NCBI GenBank assembly: GCA_944385125.1 | Contig: CALWVZ010000003.1 | Location: 35,698-99,697 of the forward strand | Direction: 5' to 3' | Length of the DNA stretch: 64,000 bases | Source: an uncultured Oscillospiraceae bacterium | GTDB lineage: Bacteria; Bacillota; Clostridia; Oscillospirales; Oscillospiraceae | Shown: one piece after another, positions 17,366 to 27,500 of the stretch | Numbering within the stretch: position 1 is the first letter of the stretch | Layout of the letters: every line of letters starts with the position of its first letter | Notes under the pieces: model-generated | What the model was told of the DNA's origin: nothing | Databases searched by the model: none | What the model saw: the letters and a program-made list of their open reading frames with translations, nothing else | Translations under genes and position numbers: made by a program

Positions 17366-18544
17366 TCATCTTGCCATACGGTAGATCTCCGCCATGTCTT
17401 CCGGATACAGGACCTTGGCGGAGCCCTTTTTGCCGCCGTTGGCTTCGGCGCAGCTCCGGGCCATGGCCAATATTTGCTCCTCACTGGGCTCTATGCCCAG
17501 CTCCCTCAAGTTAACCGGCATGCCTATGCTGCGGAAGAAGTCCTCAAGAGCGGCTATGCCCTTCAGGGCGGTGTCCTCATCGCCGCTGCCCTGCACGCCC
17601 ATGACGTTTTTCGCAAACTTCACGAAGCGGGGCAGGCAGTCTTTGTATACATATCTGGCCCAGCTGCCCCAGATGGCAGCGAGACCGGCGCCATGGGTCA
17701 CGTCGAACATACCGCCCAGCTCGTGCTCCAGATTGTGGCAGGCGAAGTCTCCGCCGTCGCAGCCGCAGCCGGTGAGCCCGTTGTGGGACAGGCTGCCGGC
17801 CCACATGACCTCGGCCCGGGCGTCGTAGTTCTGGGGCTCGGTATGGAGTATGAGAGCGTTTTTCATCACGGTGCGCAGCAGGCCTTCCGCAATGGCGTCG
17901 GTGAGCTCCATGTTGCCGCCCTGGGTGAAATAGCGCTCCATAGTATGCATCATAATGTCCGTACAGCCGGATTCGGTCTGATAGTCCGGCAGGCTCATGG
18001 TGAGCTCCGGGTCCATCACGGCGAACCTGGGCCTGGCTATGTCGTCGTTGTAGGAACGCTTTTTGCCGGTGAGTTCATTGGTTATGACGCTGCTGTTGCT
18101 CATCTCGCTGCCGGTGGCAGAGATGGTGAGCACTACGCCCAGGGGCATATGAGCCAAGGCCCTGCGCTTATGGGCGTAGAGCTCCCACACATCCTTGTCC
18201 GGCTCGGCCAGGCCGTAGCCTATGGCTTTGGCCGAGTCGATGACGCTGCCTCCTCCCACGGCCAGAAGGAAGTCCACGCCCTCTCTTTTGCCCAGCTCTA
18301 TGCCCTCTCTCACCTTGCCCAGGTGGGGATTGGGCACCACTCCGCCCAGCTCCACATGGGCGATGCCCTGGGCGTCCAGCGCCGCCTTCACCTTCTCGAT
18401 GAGCCCGGAGCGCACTGCGCTCTTGCCGCCATAGTGGATGAGGGCCTTCCTGCCGCCGAACTGAGCTACCAGCTCGCCCACCTGGGCCTCCACGCCTCTG
18501 CCGAACACTACCTTGGTGGGAGTAAAATAATTGAAGCTATACAT
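17366..18544 (-). CDS. Iron-containing alcohol dehydrogenase
   Basis: A 392-residue group III alcohol dehydrogenase. The start at 18544 gives the usual N-terminus MYSFNYFTPTKVVFG and has GGAGAAAGG 9 bases upstream; the longer open frame is not needed. The NAD(P)-binding segment is VGGGSVIDSAK, and metal ligands lie in the NLEHELGG...DVTHGAGLA region. Members reduce aldehydes or ketones such as butanal, lactaldehyde or methylglyoxal, usually as electron sinks in fermenters. Single-gene unit convergent with the ROK gene; the substrate cannot be predicted. Confidence 0.93.
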   Translation of the reverse strand: MYSFNYFTPTKVVFGRGVEAQVGELVAQFGGRKALIHYGGKSAVRSGLIEKVKAALDAQGIAHVELGGVVPNPHLGKVREGIELGKREGVDFLLAVGGGSVIDSAKAIGYGLAEPDKDVWELYAHKRRALAHMPLGVVLTISATGSEMSNSSVITNELTGKKRSYNDDIARPRFAVMDPELTMSLPDYQTESGCTDIMMHTMERYFTQGGNMELTDAIAEGLLRTVMKNALILHTEPQNYDARAEVMWAGSLSHNGLTGCGCDGGDFACHNLEHELGGMFDVTHGAGLAAIWGSWARYVYKDCLPRFVKFAKNVMGVQGSGDEDTALKGIAALEDFFRSIGMPVNLRELGIEPSEEQILAMARSCAEANGGKKGSAKVLYPEDMAEIYRMAR

Positions 18545-18640
18545 TTCTACCAGCCTTTCTCCGGGAATTGTCTTTTCCTTTGCAGTATAGCACAGAGAGA
18601 AAACTTTACAAGGAGCAGCTGGGATTTTATAGGTAAAAGC

Positions 18641-18680
18641 AAAAAAATCCCCCCTGAAGTGAATCACGTTTCAGGAGGGC
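18641..18680 (-). terminator. Terminator of the GldAFG-like/DUF4340 operon
   Basis: On the minus strand, CCTGAA...TTCAGG arms with flanking GC pairs are followed by ATTTTTTT (plus 18641-18647). It lies just downstream of the DUF4340 stop and upstream of the alcohol dehydrogenase gene. Confidence 0.8.
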
Positions 18681-18726
18681 AGGAAACTATGGGCTAAAGC
18701 TTGCCGTCGGGGGAAAACAGGGGGCT

Positions 18727-20181
18727 TTAGCTAAGAACAATAGCGTTTACAGCCTCAATGAGCTCCACCACGTCGGAGCGGCTCACCAGAGAAGTGGGGA
18801 CTCCGTCCACCAGGCACAGGCAGTCGCTGCCGTCATAGCGGTAGAAGGCCAGGTCTATCTGGGGGAAGTTCTCGTTATCCAGATACAGGCTGAGGCTTAT
18901 CTCCTCCTTTGCGTCGGAGGCGGGCTTCTCATCGGTGAAGGAGCCGGAGCGCAGGCCCTCTATGGCGCTTTGCAGGGCGCTCACATTGAACTCTTCCTCA
19001 CCGTACAGCCAAAGGTCCTCCTCATCCTCGTCCTCGGCCTTCTGACAGCTCAGGGAATAGCTCTCGCCCTCCAGACTGATGTCTATGCCGCTGAGCTGTT
19101 CAAAGTCGGCGGTAAAGACCTCGGTGTGGCGCAGATCGTCCCTGGCGGCCTCCATAAGGGCCTCAAACTTTTCCTGGGAAATCTCATAGATTATCTGGGA
19201 GTCTCCCACCCGGAGATATGCAGGGGTCTGAGCTTCGTCCTCATCTTCCTCCGCCTCTTCAGCTTCGGCGTCCTCAGCCGCCTGGGCTTCCGCCTCCTGG
19301 GCGGCGGCCCTGTCCTCGGGACTGCGGCTCAGAGAGAAACTGAAACTGTCGGAGATCTCCTGGCCCTCATCGTCTTCATAGCTGTAGTCCACGGTGACGC
19401 TGAGCTCCGCATCGTCCAGCCCGTAGCTCTCCAGGAACACATCGTCGGCGGTATATGTCATGTAGTCTGTGAGATCCAGACTCTCCAGCACGTCCAGGTA
19501 GCTCTCCACCCGATAGGTGTCCAGGGGCAGAACGCTGCCGCTGAGAGTGGTGAAATACACGTCGTCCTCGCAGGGGCTGTCCTGACTGCCGGCATCGTAG
19601 GTTATGGTGTAGTCGTCCACGCCTTCCACAACTATTTGCGAGACATTTTCCAGAGCGGGGACCGTGTCGTTTTCTATCATGTCCTCTATGGTGACTTCGT
19701 AGAGCTCCATGGGATCGGAGGTGACCAGGTACACGTTCCCGTCACCCAGGGAGAGATAGCGCTGGGAATCCATCTGGCTGAAATCCCCCAGCTTTATCTC
19801 GTAGCTGTCCTCCCCGGCCTGGATGTCTATTGTGCAGCCGGGCTCTTCCAGACCGTATTGGCCATAGTCCTCCACATCTTCTATAGTGAAGGCGGCCCCC
19901 AGATTTTCAAAGGCTCCCAGCAGCTCGTTTATCTTGTCCTCGCTGACGGGGAAGCTGTCGTCATCGTCCCAGAGCCAGGTCTCGTCCTTGTGGAAGGCCA
20001 GGCTCTCCTCGTCATACTGCCAGCTGAGGGAGCTGACCGTGGAGGGGTCCAGGCTGAGTATGGTCTCGCCGCTGGCCTTTATCTGCTCCTTTTCCTCCTC
20101 CATTCGGGTGAGGATAAAGGTGGCGATGCAGGCCAGCGCCAGCACCCCCAGCAGTATATAGAGTTTTTTAGCCCTTTTCAT
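18727..20181 (-). CDS. DUF4340 domain protein
   Basis: A 484-residue protein with one N-terminal membrane helix (LYILLGVLALACIATFIL, ~7-24) and a large, very acidic outside part. The DUF4340 pattern of repeated beta-rich units is visible (VSSLSWQYDEESLAF, DKINELLGAFENL, CTIDIQAGEDSYEIKLG). A low-complexity Glu/Asp/Ala stretch lies at ~295-320. It overlaps the GldG-like gene by 14 bases and is the last gene of the ABC operon. DUF4340 proteins are regularly found with Gld-type ABC exporters, but their role is unknown. Confidence 0.85.
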   Translation of the reverse strand: MKRAKKLYILLGVLALACIATFILTRMEEEKEQIKASGETILSLDPSTVSSLSWQYDEESLAFHKDETWLWDDDDSFPVSEDKINELLGAFENLGAAFTIEDVEDYGQYGLEEPGCTIDIQAGEDSYEIKLGDFSQMDSQRYLSLGDGNVYLVTSDPMELYEVTIEDMIENDTVPALENVSQIVVEGVDDYTITYDAGSQDSPCEDDVYFTTLSGSVLPLDTYRVESYLDVLESLDLTDYMTYTADDVFLESYGLDDAELSVTVDYSYEDDEGQEISDSFSFSLSRSPEDRAAAQEAEAQAAEDAEAEEAEEDEDEAQTPAYLRVGDSQIIYEISQEKFEALMEAARDDLRHTEVFTADFEQLSGIDISLEGESYSLSCQKAEDEDEEDLWLYGEEEFNVSALQSAIEGLRSGSFTDEKPASDAKEEISLSLYLDNENFPQIDLAFYRYDGSDCLCLVDGVPTSLVSRSDVVELIEAVNAIVLS

Positions 20182-21619
20182 TCTGAAGCCTCCTTCTGCG
20201 TACCACGATGTAAACTCCTATACCGAAGTAAACCAGGGGGAATACCCCTATCATGACCGCTTTCAGCAGGGAAGAAGTGGCCTCGCTGATGGTCAGGTAA
20301 TTGTAATTGAGGGACTTGCTGCGTATGGCCATGGCCTCGCTCTCGCCCACCAGGGAGGACAGGGCGTTCATGGCTATATCGCCGTTGGCCCCGGAGGAGA
20401 AAGCGTTGTACATATCCTCCAGGAAACTGGAGGAGGCGAACCACACTATGCCGCCGCCGCTGTTGTCCTCAATGGACACGGCCAGGGTAAAGGGCCCGTC
20501 GCTGTCGCCCTCCTCCTTGTCGTAGGTCTCCAGGTCATAAGCGTCGGCCTTGCTGTAGGAATAGGCGGAGGTGCTGAGCAGGGCGGTGACGCTGCCCTTG
20601 CTGCTTTCTCCCACGGTGAGGCCCTGGGATATGGGCATTAGTACGAAGTAGTTTTCCTCAATGAGGGAGTCGGTTATCTGGTGGCTGCTCATATCCGGCA
20701 GCAGTATATAGGGGGCCTGGAAGGCGTAGTGCTCCCGGTCGCTTTCAAGCACTATCCCCTCGGTGACCGTAACACCATAGCTTTCCGGCAGAGAGTTGAG
20801 ATTGCTGAGGCTGCCGTCCTGCACCGGGCCGGACATCACCAGCAGCTTGCCGCCGTCGGAGACGTAGTCGGAGAGCATATTCAGCTCTTCCTCAGATATG
20901 TCGCTCTGGGGAGCATAGATGATGAGGCAGGCGGCGTCTTCAGGTATCTCGTCTACGGTGAGCAGGGACAGGGACTTGATTTCAATGTTGTCCTTTTCTA
21001 TCTGCTCGCTGAAGGTGGCTGGCAGCTCGGCCTCGCCGTGGCCCTCCAGCACATAGACCTGGGGCAGCTCCTCTTTCACCACGTAGTCGATGGCGGAGGT
21101 GATGGCCCCCTCGCCGTCAAAGGAGGTGGAATAGGAATAGGAGTACATATCCGCCTCCTGGAGGTAGATATCGTCGTAGCCGATGTAGCGGCTGCGGTCT
21201 CCGCATTCCACCACCAGACTGTTGTTCATCACGGTCTCGCTGGTGTACTGCTGGGCAAAGGTGGGGTAGACATCCGGGTTCTTTTTCTCCACATGGATGT
21301 GGTCGGAGAGCGCTTCGTACTTGCTCAGCAGGTTTTCAATCACGTCGTCCTCCTGGCCGGACTGGACTATCCAGTAGATGTTCACATCCTGCTCCAGGGA
21401 GTTGACCACCACCTTGGTGTTGCTGGTTATGGAATAGAGCTTAGTGGCGCTGATGTCGTATTTGGTCATGGAGCTGGGCAGGGCTGAAACGAAGATGTTC
21501 ACCACTACCAGTATAGCCAGCACCAGGGCTGAGACCATGAGGGAGTAGGAGCCGGCTTTGAGAGCCAGACGGCTTTCCTTTTTATTCTCCCCGCCCTTAA
21601 AGATTTGGGAAAGTTTCAT
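20168..21619 (-). CDS. GldG-like ABC transporter auxiliary protein
   Basis: A 483-residue protein with a TM helix at ~27-47, a long extracytoplasmic region and a C-terminal TM helix (~455-475) ending in RRRR. The outside part has the ABC-type auxiliary (GldG) signature: YDISATKLYSIT near the first helix, then VYVLEGHGEAEL and LSDYVSDGGKLLVM. GldG-like proteins accompany ABC-2 permeases; in Bacteroidetes the set supports gliding, while in Firmicutes the exported molecule is unknown. It shares one base with the permease gene. Confidence 0.87.
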   Translation of the reverse strand: MKLSQIFKGGENKKESRLALKAGSYSLMVSALVLAILVVVNIFVSALPSSMTKYDISATKLYSITSNTKVVVNSLEQDVNIYWIVQSGQEDDVIENLLSKYEALSDHIHVEKKNPDVYPTFAQQYTSETVMNNSLVVECGDRSRYIGYDDIYLQEADMYSYSYSTSFDGEGAITSAIDYVVKEELPQVYVLEGHGEAELPATFSEQIEKDNIEIKSLSLLTVDEIPEDAACLIIYAPQSDISEEELNMLSDYVSDGGKLLVMSGPVQDGSLSNLNSLPESYGVTVTEGIVLESDREHYAFQAPYILLPDMSSHQITDSLIEENYFVLMPISQGLTVGESSKGSVTALLSTSAYSYSKADAYDLETYDKEEGDSDGPFTLAVSIEDNSGGGIVWFASSSFLEDMYNAFSSGANGDIAMNALSSLVGESEAMAIRSKSLNYNYLTISEATSSLLKAVMIGVFPLVYFGIGVYIVVRRRRLQNEKG

Positions 21620-22482
21620 CAGTTGTACCTCCGTTTCTCCAGGGACTGGACGGACAGGAAGAGGAAGAACACTATTACGCTGATGTAATATACGATGCCC
21701 GTCATATCGAAGACGCCGTTGACGAAGACATAAAAGCGCTCAAAGAGGGAGAGCTTGGTCATTATCTCCGGCAGCAGGCCCTCCAGGGCCCCGGTGTCCA
21801 CCCAGCAGAGTATGGCCAGGCCCGCCAGCAGGATTATACAGAAGGCGTAGGCCACGGAATCGCTCTTGGTGACGTAGCGGATTATCAGCGCCAGAGCAAA
21901 GATGATGAGGCACAGGGCGATGAGAGAGCCCAGGGCCGAGGAGGACACGTACTCCGACAGGCTCACGCTGTAGTAGTTGAAAAGGATGACTGCGATGCCT
22001 ATGCCTGCGGCAAAGCCCTGGTTGTCGGTGAGGGAGGAGATGAACACGCCCACGGCGATGAGTGCGGCCCCCAGCAGGAAGAAGGCAAAAATGGAGCCGT
22101 AGGAGGTGGGCAGGTATACATCTCCGAACTGGGAGAAGAAGAGGGGGTAGAGACTGATGAGGCACAGGGGCAGCAGATAGACGGCCAGCAGCGCCAGGTA
22201 TTTGCCCAGGATTACCTCAGTAGTGGAAACGGGCAGGGAGTAGAGCAGCTGGTCTGTCTTCAGCTTGCGTTCCTCGGCGATGACCCTCATGGTGAGTATG
22301 GGGACGATGACCACAAAGACCAGGCAGCCGAAGCTGAGGACGAATTCAAAATTGCTCACGGCAGCCTGGAGGTTATACAGCATGGAGCCCAGGCCCACGA
22401 AGGCCAGCAGGAAAGCCCCGAACACATAGGCCGTGAGGGAGCGGAAATAGATGTGCAGTTCATGTTTCAGTACGGCGATCAT
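21619..22482 (-). CDS. ABC-2 type permease, GldF-like
   Basis: A 287-residue integral membrane protein with about six helices and the ABC-2 feature TMRVIAEERKLKTDQLL between helices 2 and 3. It overlaps the ATPase gene by 4 bases and abuts the GldG-like gene. It forms the membrane channel of an export-type ABC complex with the 22479 ATPase. Confidence 0.9.
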   Translation of the reverse strand: MIAVLKHELHIYFRSLTAYVFGAFLLAFVGLGSMLYNLQAAVSNFEFVLSFGCLVFVVIVPILTMRVIAEERKLKTDQLLYSLPVSTTEVILGKYLALLAVYLLPLCLISLYPLFFSQFGDVYLPTSYGSIFAFFLLGAALIAVGVFISSLTDNQGFAAGIGIAVILFNYYSVSLSEYVSSSALGSLIALCLIIFALALIIRYVTKSDSVAYAFCIILLAGLAILCWVDTGALEGLLPEIMTKLSLFERFYVFVNGVFDMTGIVYYISVIVFFLFLSVQSLEKRRYN

Positions 22483-23459
22483 TTTTCATCCTCCTCCTTT
22501 CCCTCAGCCAGAGTATGGCCGGCGCCGCCCTCGTTGAGTTCAATGAACAGGTCTTCCAGATTGGCCTTCTTCAGGCTCATCTCCAGCAGGACCTTGTCGG
22601 TAGCTTTGAAAGCATTGAATATCTTCCGGGACACGGCGTAGATATCGCCGCCGCCGGTCTTTATCTCCGCTCTGAGATAGCCTCCGTCCATGGGGCTGGT
22701 GCTGACTGAGCTTATCTCCTCTATGGCGGAGAGCAGCGACTGGGTCTGTTCCGCTCCGGCGTCGGTGACCAGGTTTATCTCATTGGGGCTGAGCAGCTTC
22801 TTTTCCAGCTTCCCCGGCTCGTCGAAGGCCACCAGGCGGCCGTGGGCTATCATGATTATCTCGTCGCAGATGGTCTGGACTTCCGAGAGGATGTGGGAGC
22901 TGAAGATAACGGTGTGGCTGCGGCCCAGCTCTTTAATGAGCTCACGTATCTCTATTATCTGGATGGGGTCCAGGCCCACGGTGGGCTCGTCCAGGATAAT
23001 GACCCTGGGCTTGCCCAGCAGAGCCTGGGCTATGCCTACTCTCTGGCGGTAGCCTTTGGACAGGGCGGAGATACGCTTGCCCTTTACATCCTGAATCTTG
23101 GTCTGGTCTATGACCTCTTCTATCTGCCGCTGCAGTTCCTCGCCCCGCAGTCCCTTGGCCTGGCCCACAAAGCGCAGGTATTCCAGGGGGGTCTCGCTCA
23201 TATAAAGGGGCGGCTGTTCCGGCAGATAGCCGATGAGCTTCTTGGCGGGCCTGGGCTCCTCAAAGATGTCGTGGCCGTCTATGAGCACCCGCCCAGAGGT
23301 GGCGGACAGACAGCCGGTCATGATGTTCATTGTGGTGGATTTCCCCGCGCCGTTGGGGCCGAGAAAGCCGTATACATGCCCTTCGTCGATCTCAAAGCTC
23401 AGGTCGTCCACGGCGACGAAATCCCCGTAGCATTTCGTCAGGTGTTCAACGGATATCAT
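22479..23459 (-). CDS. ABC transporter ATP-binding protein, GldA/NatA-like
   Basis: A 326-residue ATPase. The start at 23459 (MISVEHLTKCYG) is preceded by AAGGAGG at 6-base spacing, so the longer frame is not used. Walker A is GPNGAGKST (~37), the signature is LSKGYRQRVG and Walker B VIILDEP. The C-terminal ~95 residues match the DUF4162-type tail of exporter ATPases. First gene of the four-gene operon ending with DUF4340. Confidence 0.93.
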   Translation of the reverse strand: MISVEHLTKCYGDFVAVDDLSFEIDEGHVYGFLGPNGAGKSTTMNIMTGCLSATSGRVLIDGHDIFEEPRPAKKLIGYLPEQPPLYMSETPLEYLRFVGQAKGLRGEELQRQIEEVIDQTKIQDVKGKRISALSKGYRQRVGIAQALLGKPRVIILDEPTVGLDPIQIIEIRELIKELGRSHTVIFSSHILSEVQTICDEIIMIAHGRLVAFDEPGKLEKKLLSPNEINLVTDAGAEQTQSLLSAIEEISSVSTSPMDGGYLRAEIKTGGGDIYAVSRKIFNAFKATDKVLLEMSLKKANLEDLFIELNEGGAGHTLAEGKEEDEK

Positions 23460-23731
23460 TTTTTTCCTCCTTGCCATGCAAAATTGTTTCAACACAATAA
23501 ATATAAGTCCGGGGGCTGAAAGCTCCCTGAATTTGTCCGGGCTCTATTTGAACTTTGTGTTAACAATTCATCTCCCTTATAGCTTCTCTTTTTTGCCTTT
23601 GGGGCTATGCAGGAAGAAAAGCCTATGTTATACTGAAGCTGAAAATCAGAGGAATAGTTTGAAAAACCGGAGCTTAAAATTCAGGGGATGAGAATTGGAA
23701 ATAAGAAAGTATGAAGAAGGAGAGGTAAAAA

Positions 23732-24454
23732 ATGAAGAGTACCGGGAAAATGAAGAAAGTGCTGCTGATACTGCTGAGTTTGGCGCTCATGCTGTCCCTG
23801 ACCGGCTGCGGCGGCCTTTGGGACCTACTGGGCAATGAATCCGACCGCATAGCCGCCTATATCCAGGGCTATCTGGACCTTACCTACAAAGGGCAGTTCA
23901 ACGAGGACTATATGGAGGAACTGGACCTGACGGAGGAGGATATGCAGGAGAGGTATGAAAGCGGGCTGAGGGCGGAGGCCCAGTTCTTTGAAATGGCCAT
24001 AGGCTATATCGAATACCCCACGGAGGAGAGCACCCAGAGGCTCATGGATATCTATGCTGAGATTTACAGCTACAGCGACTACACTGTTGAGTCCTGCACC
24101 AAGCTGGAGAGCGGGAATTATGCTGTAGAGGTGAGCTTCCGACCCATAGATACCTTGACCAAGTTGAGTCCTGAACAGTTTGACCAGGTGTTCGTGGAGG
24201 TGCTGGGGGAGTTCGGCGTCTATGACGACGAGGACCTGGCCAATATGAGCGAGGAAGACTATATTGCCGCCGACGGCGTCTATGCCCAGAGGATAATGGA
24301 TCTGCTGGAGCAGGCCATACCCGGCACCGGACACGGCGAGGAGCGTTCGGTCGTAGTGCAGATCAAGGACGCCGGGGACTATTGGGAACCGGTGCAGGAG
24401 GACATTGACACCATAGACTACTACCTTATAGATTACAGCAGCTTCGGCTACTGA
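23732..24454 (+). CDS. Predicted lipoprotein of unknown function
   Basis: A 240-residue secreted lipoprotein: signal peptide with lipobox LTGC (Cys26), then an acidic, helix-rich domain (many YxxD/E segments such as AYIQGYLDLTYKGQF). ATG 23732 is supported by GGAGAGG 7 bases before it; a second Met at 7 is less well placed. The region resembles a common Firmicutes lipoprotein family of the DUF5105 kind, but I cannot name it with certainty. It stands alone between divergent and convergent operons. Confidence 0.8.
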   Translation: MKSTGKMKKVLLILLSLALMLSLTGCGGLWDLLGNESDRIAAYIQGYLDLTYKGQFNEDYMEELDLTEEDMQERYESGLRAEAQFFEMAIGYIEYPTEESTQRLMDIYAEIYSYSDYTVESCTKLESGNYAVEVSFRPIDTLTKLSPEQFDQVFVEVLGEFGVYDDEDLANMSEEDYIAADGVYAQRIMDLLEQAIPGTGHGEERSVVVQIKDAGDYWEPVQEDIDTIDYYLIDYSSFGY

Positions 24455-24470
24455 GCTGATATGGAAAATA

Positions 24471-24510
24471 AAAAAACCTCTGCGGATTTGCCCGCAGAGG
24501 TTTTCCTTTT
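24471..24510. terminator. Bidirectional terminator between lipoprotein gene and carB-dapF
   Basis: An 11-bp stem (AACCTCTGCGG / CCGCAGAGGTT) with A-run before and T-run after, so it can act on both strands. It ends the arginine/carbamoyl-phosphate cluster on the minus side. Confidence 0.9.
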
Positions 24511-24519
24511 AAGCCCGAG

Positions 24520-27500
24520 TTAATATTCAAAGCTGCCCCGATAGACCTTGATGGCGCTGCCGGTGAGGATGATTTTTTCCGGCGTATAATTCACGGTGAG
24601 CTCTCCGCCGGGGAGGCTGACGGTGACGTCGCTGCCCATGTCGCAGTAGCCGTTTTCCACTGCCGCCGCCACGGCGGCGCAGGCGCCGGTGCCGCAGGCC
24701 AGGGTCTCCCCGTTGCCCCGCTCCCAGACCCGCATGCGCAGGGTGTGCCGGTCCACGAGCCGCACAAACTCGGTGTTTATCCTCTCGGGGAACTCAGGAG
24801 CGTGCTCGAACATGGGGCCCAGAGTCTGAAGGTCAAGGGCGTCTATTGCCTGGCAGAAGACCACGCAGTGGGGGTTGCCCACGGACAGACAGGTGACGGA
24901 GTACTTTTTCCCGCCAACGGTAAGGGAGCTGTTTATCATGGGCGCATCGGATGTAAGGGGCAGGTCGGCGGAGGCAAAGCTGGCCCGGCCCATATCCACC
25001 GCCACGGAGCTGACCTGAGCGTCCCGGATAAAGAGCTTCAGGTACTTCACGCCGCTGCCGGTCTCCACGCTGATGTGCTCGCTGCGCACATAGCCCTGGT
25101 CGAACATGTACTTGGCCACACAGCGCAGGTTGTTGCCGGCAATGGGGCTCTCGCTGCCGTCCTTGTTGAAGGAGCGCATCTTCACATCGGCAATGCTGCT
25201 GCGCTCCATGAGCACTATGCCGTCGCCGCCTATACCGTAGTGGGGACGGCAGAGACTGACGCAGAGGGACTCGGGGCAGCCGATGCTGTTGTCGAAGTTC
25301 TCTATAAATATATAGTCGTTGCCGCAGCTCTGCATTTTGGTGAACTTTATCCTCTGCCGCCAGAGGCGCATGGAATTGATGTCCACCAGCTCCGTGTTCT
25401 CCTGGGTGAAACGGCTGGCGATGATGTCCGCCAGGGCCATGGCGGTGTCCAGGGAGGTGAGGCAGGGGATGCCCAGCTGCATGGCCCGCCGGTGCAGGGC
25501 GATATAGTCGCCCATGGTGGCGTCCTTCACCGCCCCTGTGTATATGATATAGCGCAGCCTGCCGCTCTCCATGAGGGAGCTTATCTCATTGCTCTCAGTG
25601 GCGTTTGGCAGGGCGGTGACACTCAGGCCCAGGGAGGCGATAGCCTTGGCCGTGCCGGTGGTGGCGTAGAGCTTCAGCCCCAGCTCATAGAAGCGCCGGG
25701 CCAGAGCCATGACCTCCTGATAGTCGCTGTCCTCCACGCTTATCAGCACGCCGCTGCCCATTATCTCGTGGCTGGCGGGCAGCTTCATCCCCGAGGCGGT
25801 GAGGCCCTTGAACATGGCCTCCGCCAGGGTCTTGCCTATGCCCAGCACCTCGCCGGTAGACTTCATCTCCGGCCCCAGGATGGAGTTGGCGTCCCCCAGC
25901 TTCTCAAAGGAGAACACCGGCACCTTCACGGCATAGTAGGGGGGAGTGCGGTAGAGGCCGGTACCGTAGCCCAGGTCCTCCAGCTTCTCTCCCAGCATGA
26001 TGCGCCCGGCAATGTCCACCATGGGCACATTGGTCACCTTGCTGATATAGGGCACGGTGCGGGAGGCCCGGGGGTTGACCTCGATGACGTAGAGCTCGCC
26101 GCCGTAGATAAGGTACTGGATGTTCACCAGACCCTTGGTGCCCAGGGCCAGGGCCAGCTTTTCCGACACCTGGCAGATGCGCTGCAGGAATTTGTCGCTG
26201 AGGTTGTAGGGGGGATAGACGGCGATGGAATCGCCGCTGTGGACCCCCGCCCGCTCTATGTGCTCCATGATGCCGGGGATGAGCACCTTCTCCCCGTCGG
26301 AGATAAGGTCCACCTCCAGTTCCGTGCCGGGCATATACTTGTCCACCAGCACCGGGTTCTCTATGCCCCCGGAGAGTATGGTCTCCATGTATTTCCTGGT
26401 CTGCTCAGCAGAGCGGGAGATGCTCATGTTTTGCCCGCCTATGACATAGGAAGGGCGCAGCAGCACCGGGTAGCCCAGCTCTTCCGCCGTCTCCAGGGCC
26501 TCTTCCAGGGAGTTGACGCCCCGGCCCTTGGGGCGGCTGATGCCGAACTGCTCCAGCAGGGCGTCGAAGCGGGAGCGGTCTTCCGCCAGGTCTATGCCGT
26601 CGGCGGAGGTGCCCAGGATCTTTACGCCCAGGCTGTCCAGATACTTGGTGAGCTTTATGGCCGTCTGGCCGCCGAAAGCCACCACCACGCCTATGGGCTT
26701 TTCCACCCGCAGGATGTTCCCCACATCTTCCGGGCAGAGGGGCTCAAAATAGAGGCGGTGGGCGGTGTCATAGTCGGTGGAGACGGTCTCCGGGTTGTTG
26801 TTGACTATCACCACGTCGTAGCCCAGTTCCCGGAGGGTCCACACGCAGTGGACGCTGCTGTAGTCGAATTCTATGCCCTGGCCTATGCGGATGGGGCCGG
26901 AGCCCAGCACCATGACCACGGGCTTTCCGCTGCGGGGGAAGTTGGAGGCCTCGCAGTATTCGTCAAAGCTTGAGTAGAAATAAGGGGTCTCGGCGTCGAA
27001 TTCTGCGCCGCAGGTGTCCACCATCTTGTAACTCATGGCCAGGCCCGGCAGCTTCTCCATGCCGGTGATGCGGCAGAGGGCGGCGTCGGGATAGCCCAGC
27101 CATTTGGCCTTTTTGTATTGCTCCATACTGAGGGGTTTCCCCAGGATGGACTGTTCAAAGGCGGCAAGGCCCGCCAGCTTGTGGATGAACCACTTGTCTA
27201 TCCGGGTGACGGAGTGTATCTCATCCACGGAGACGCCCTGCTTCAGGGCCTCAAAGACGGTGAAGAGCCGGTGGTCGTTCTGCTCCCGGAGCCGCTCGGT
27301 CACCGGGGCTGCGCTGAGGGGCGGGGCGTTGAGCGTGTCCAGCCCTATCTCCGCTCCCCGGACGGCCTTCATCAGGGCCATCTCGAAATTGGGGGCTATG
27401 GCCATGACCTCGCCGGTGGCCTTCATCTGGGTGCCCAGCTCACGGCTGGAGCCGGGGAACTTGTCGAAGGGCCACTTGGGCAGCTTCACCACCACATAGT

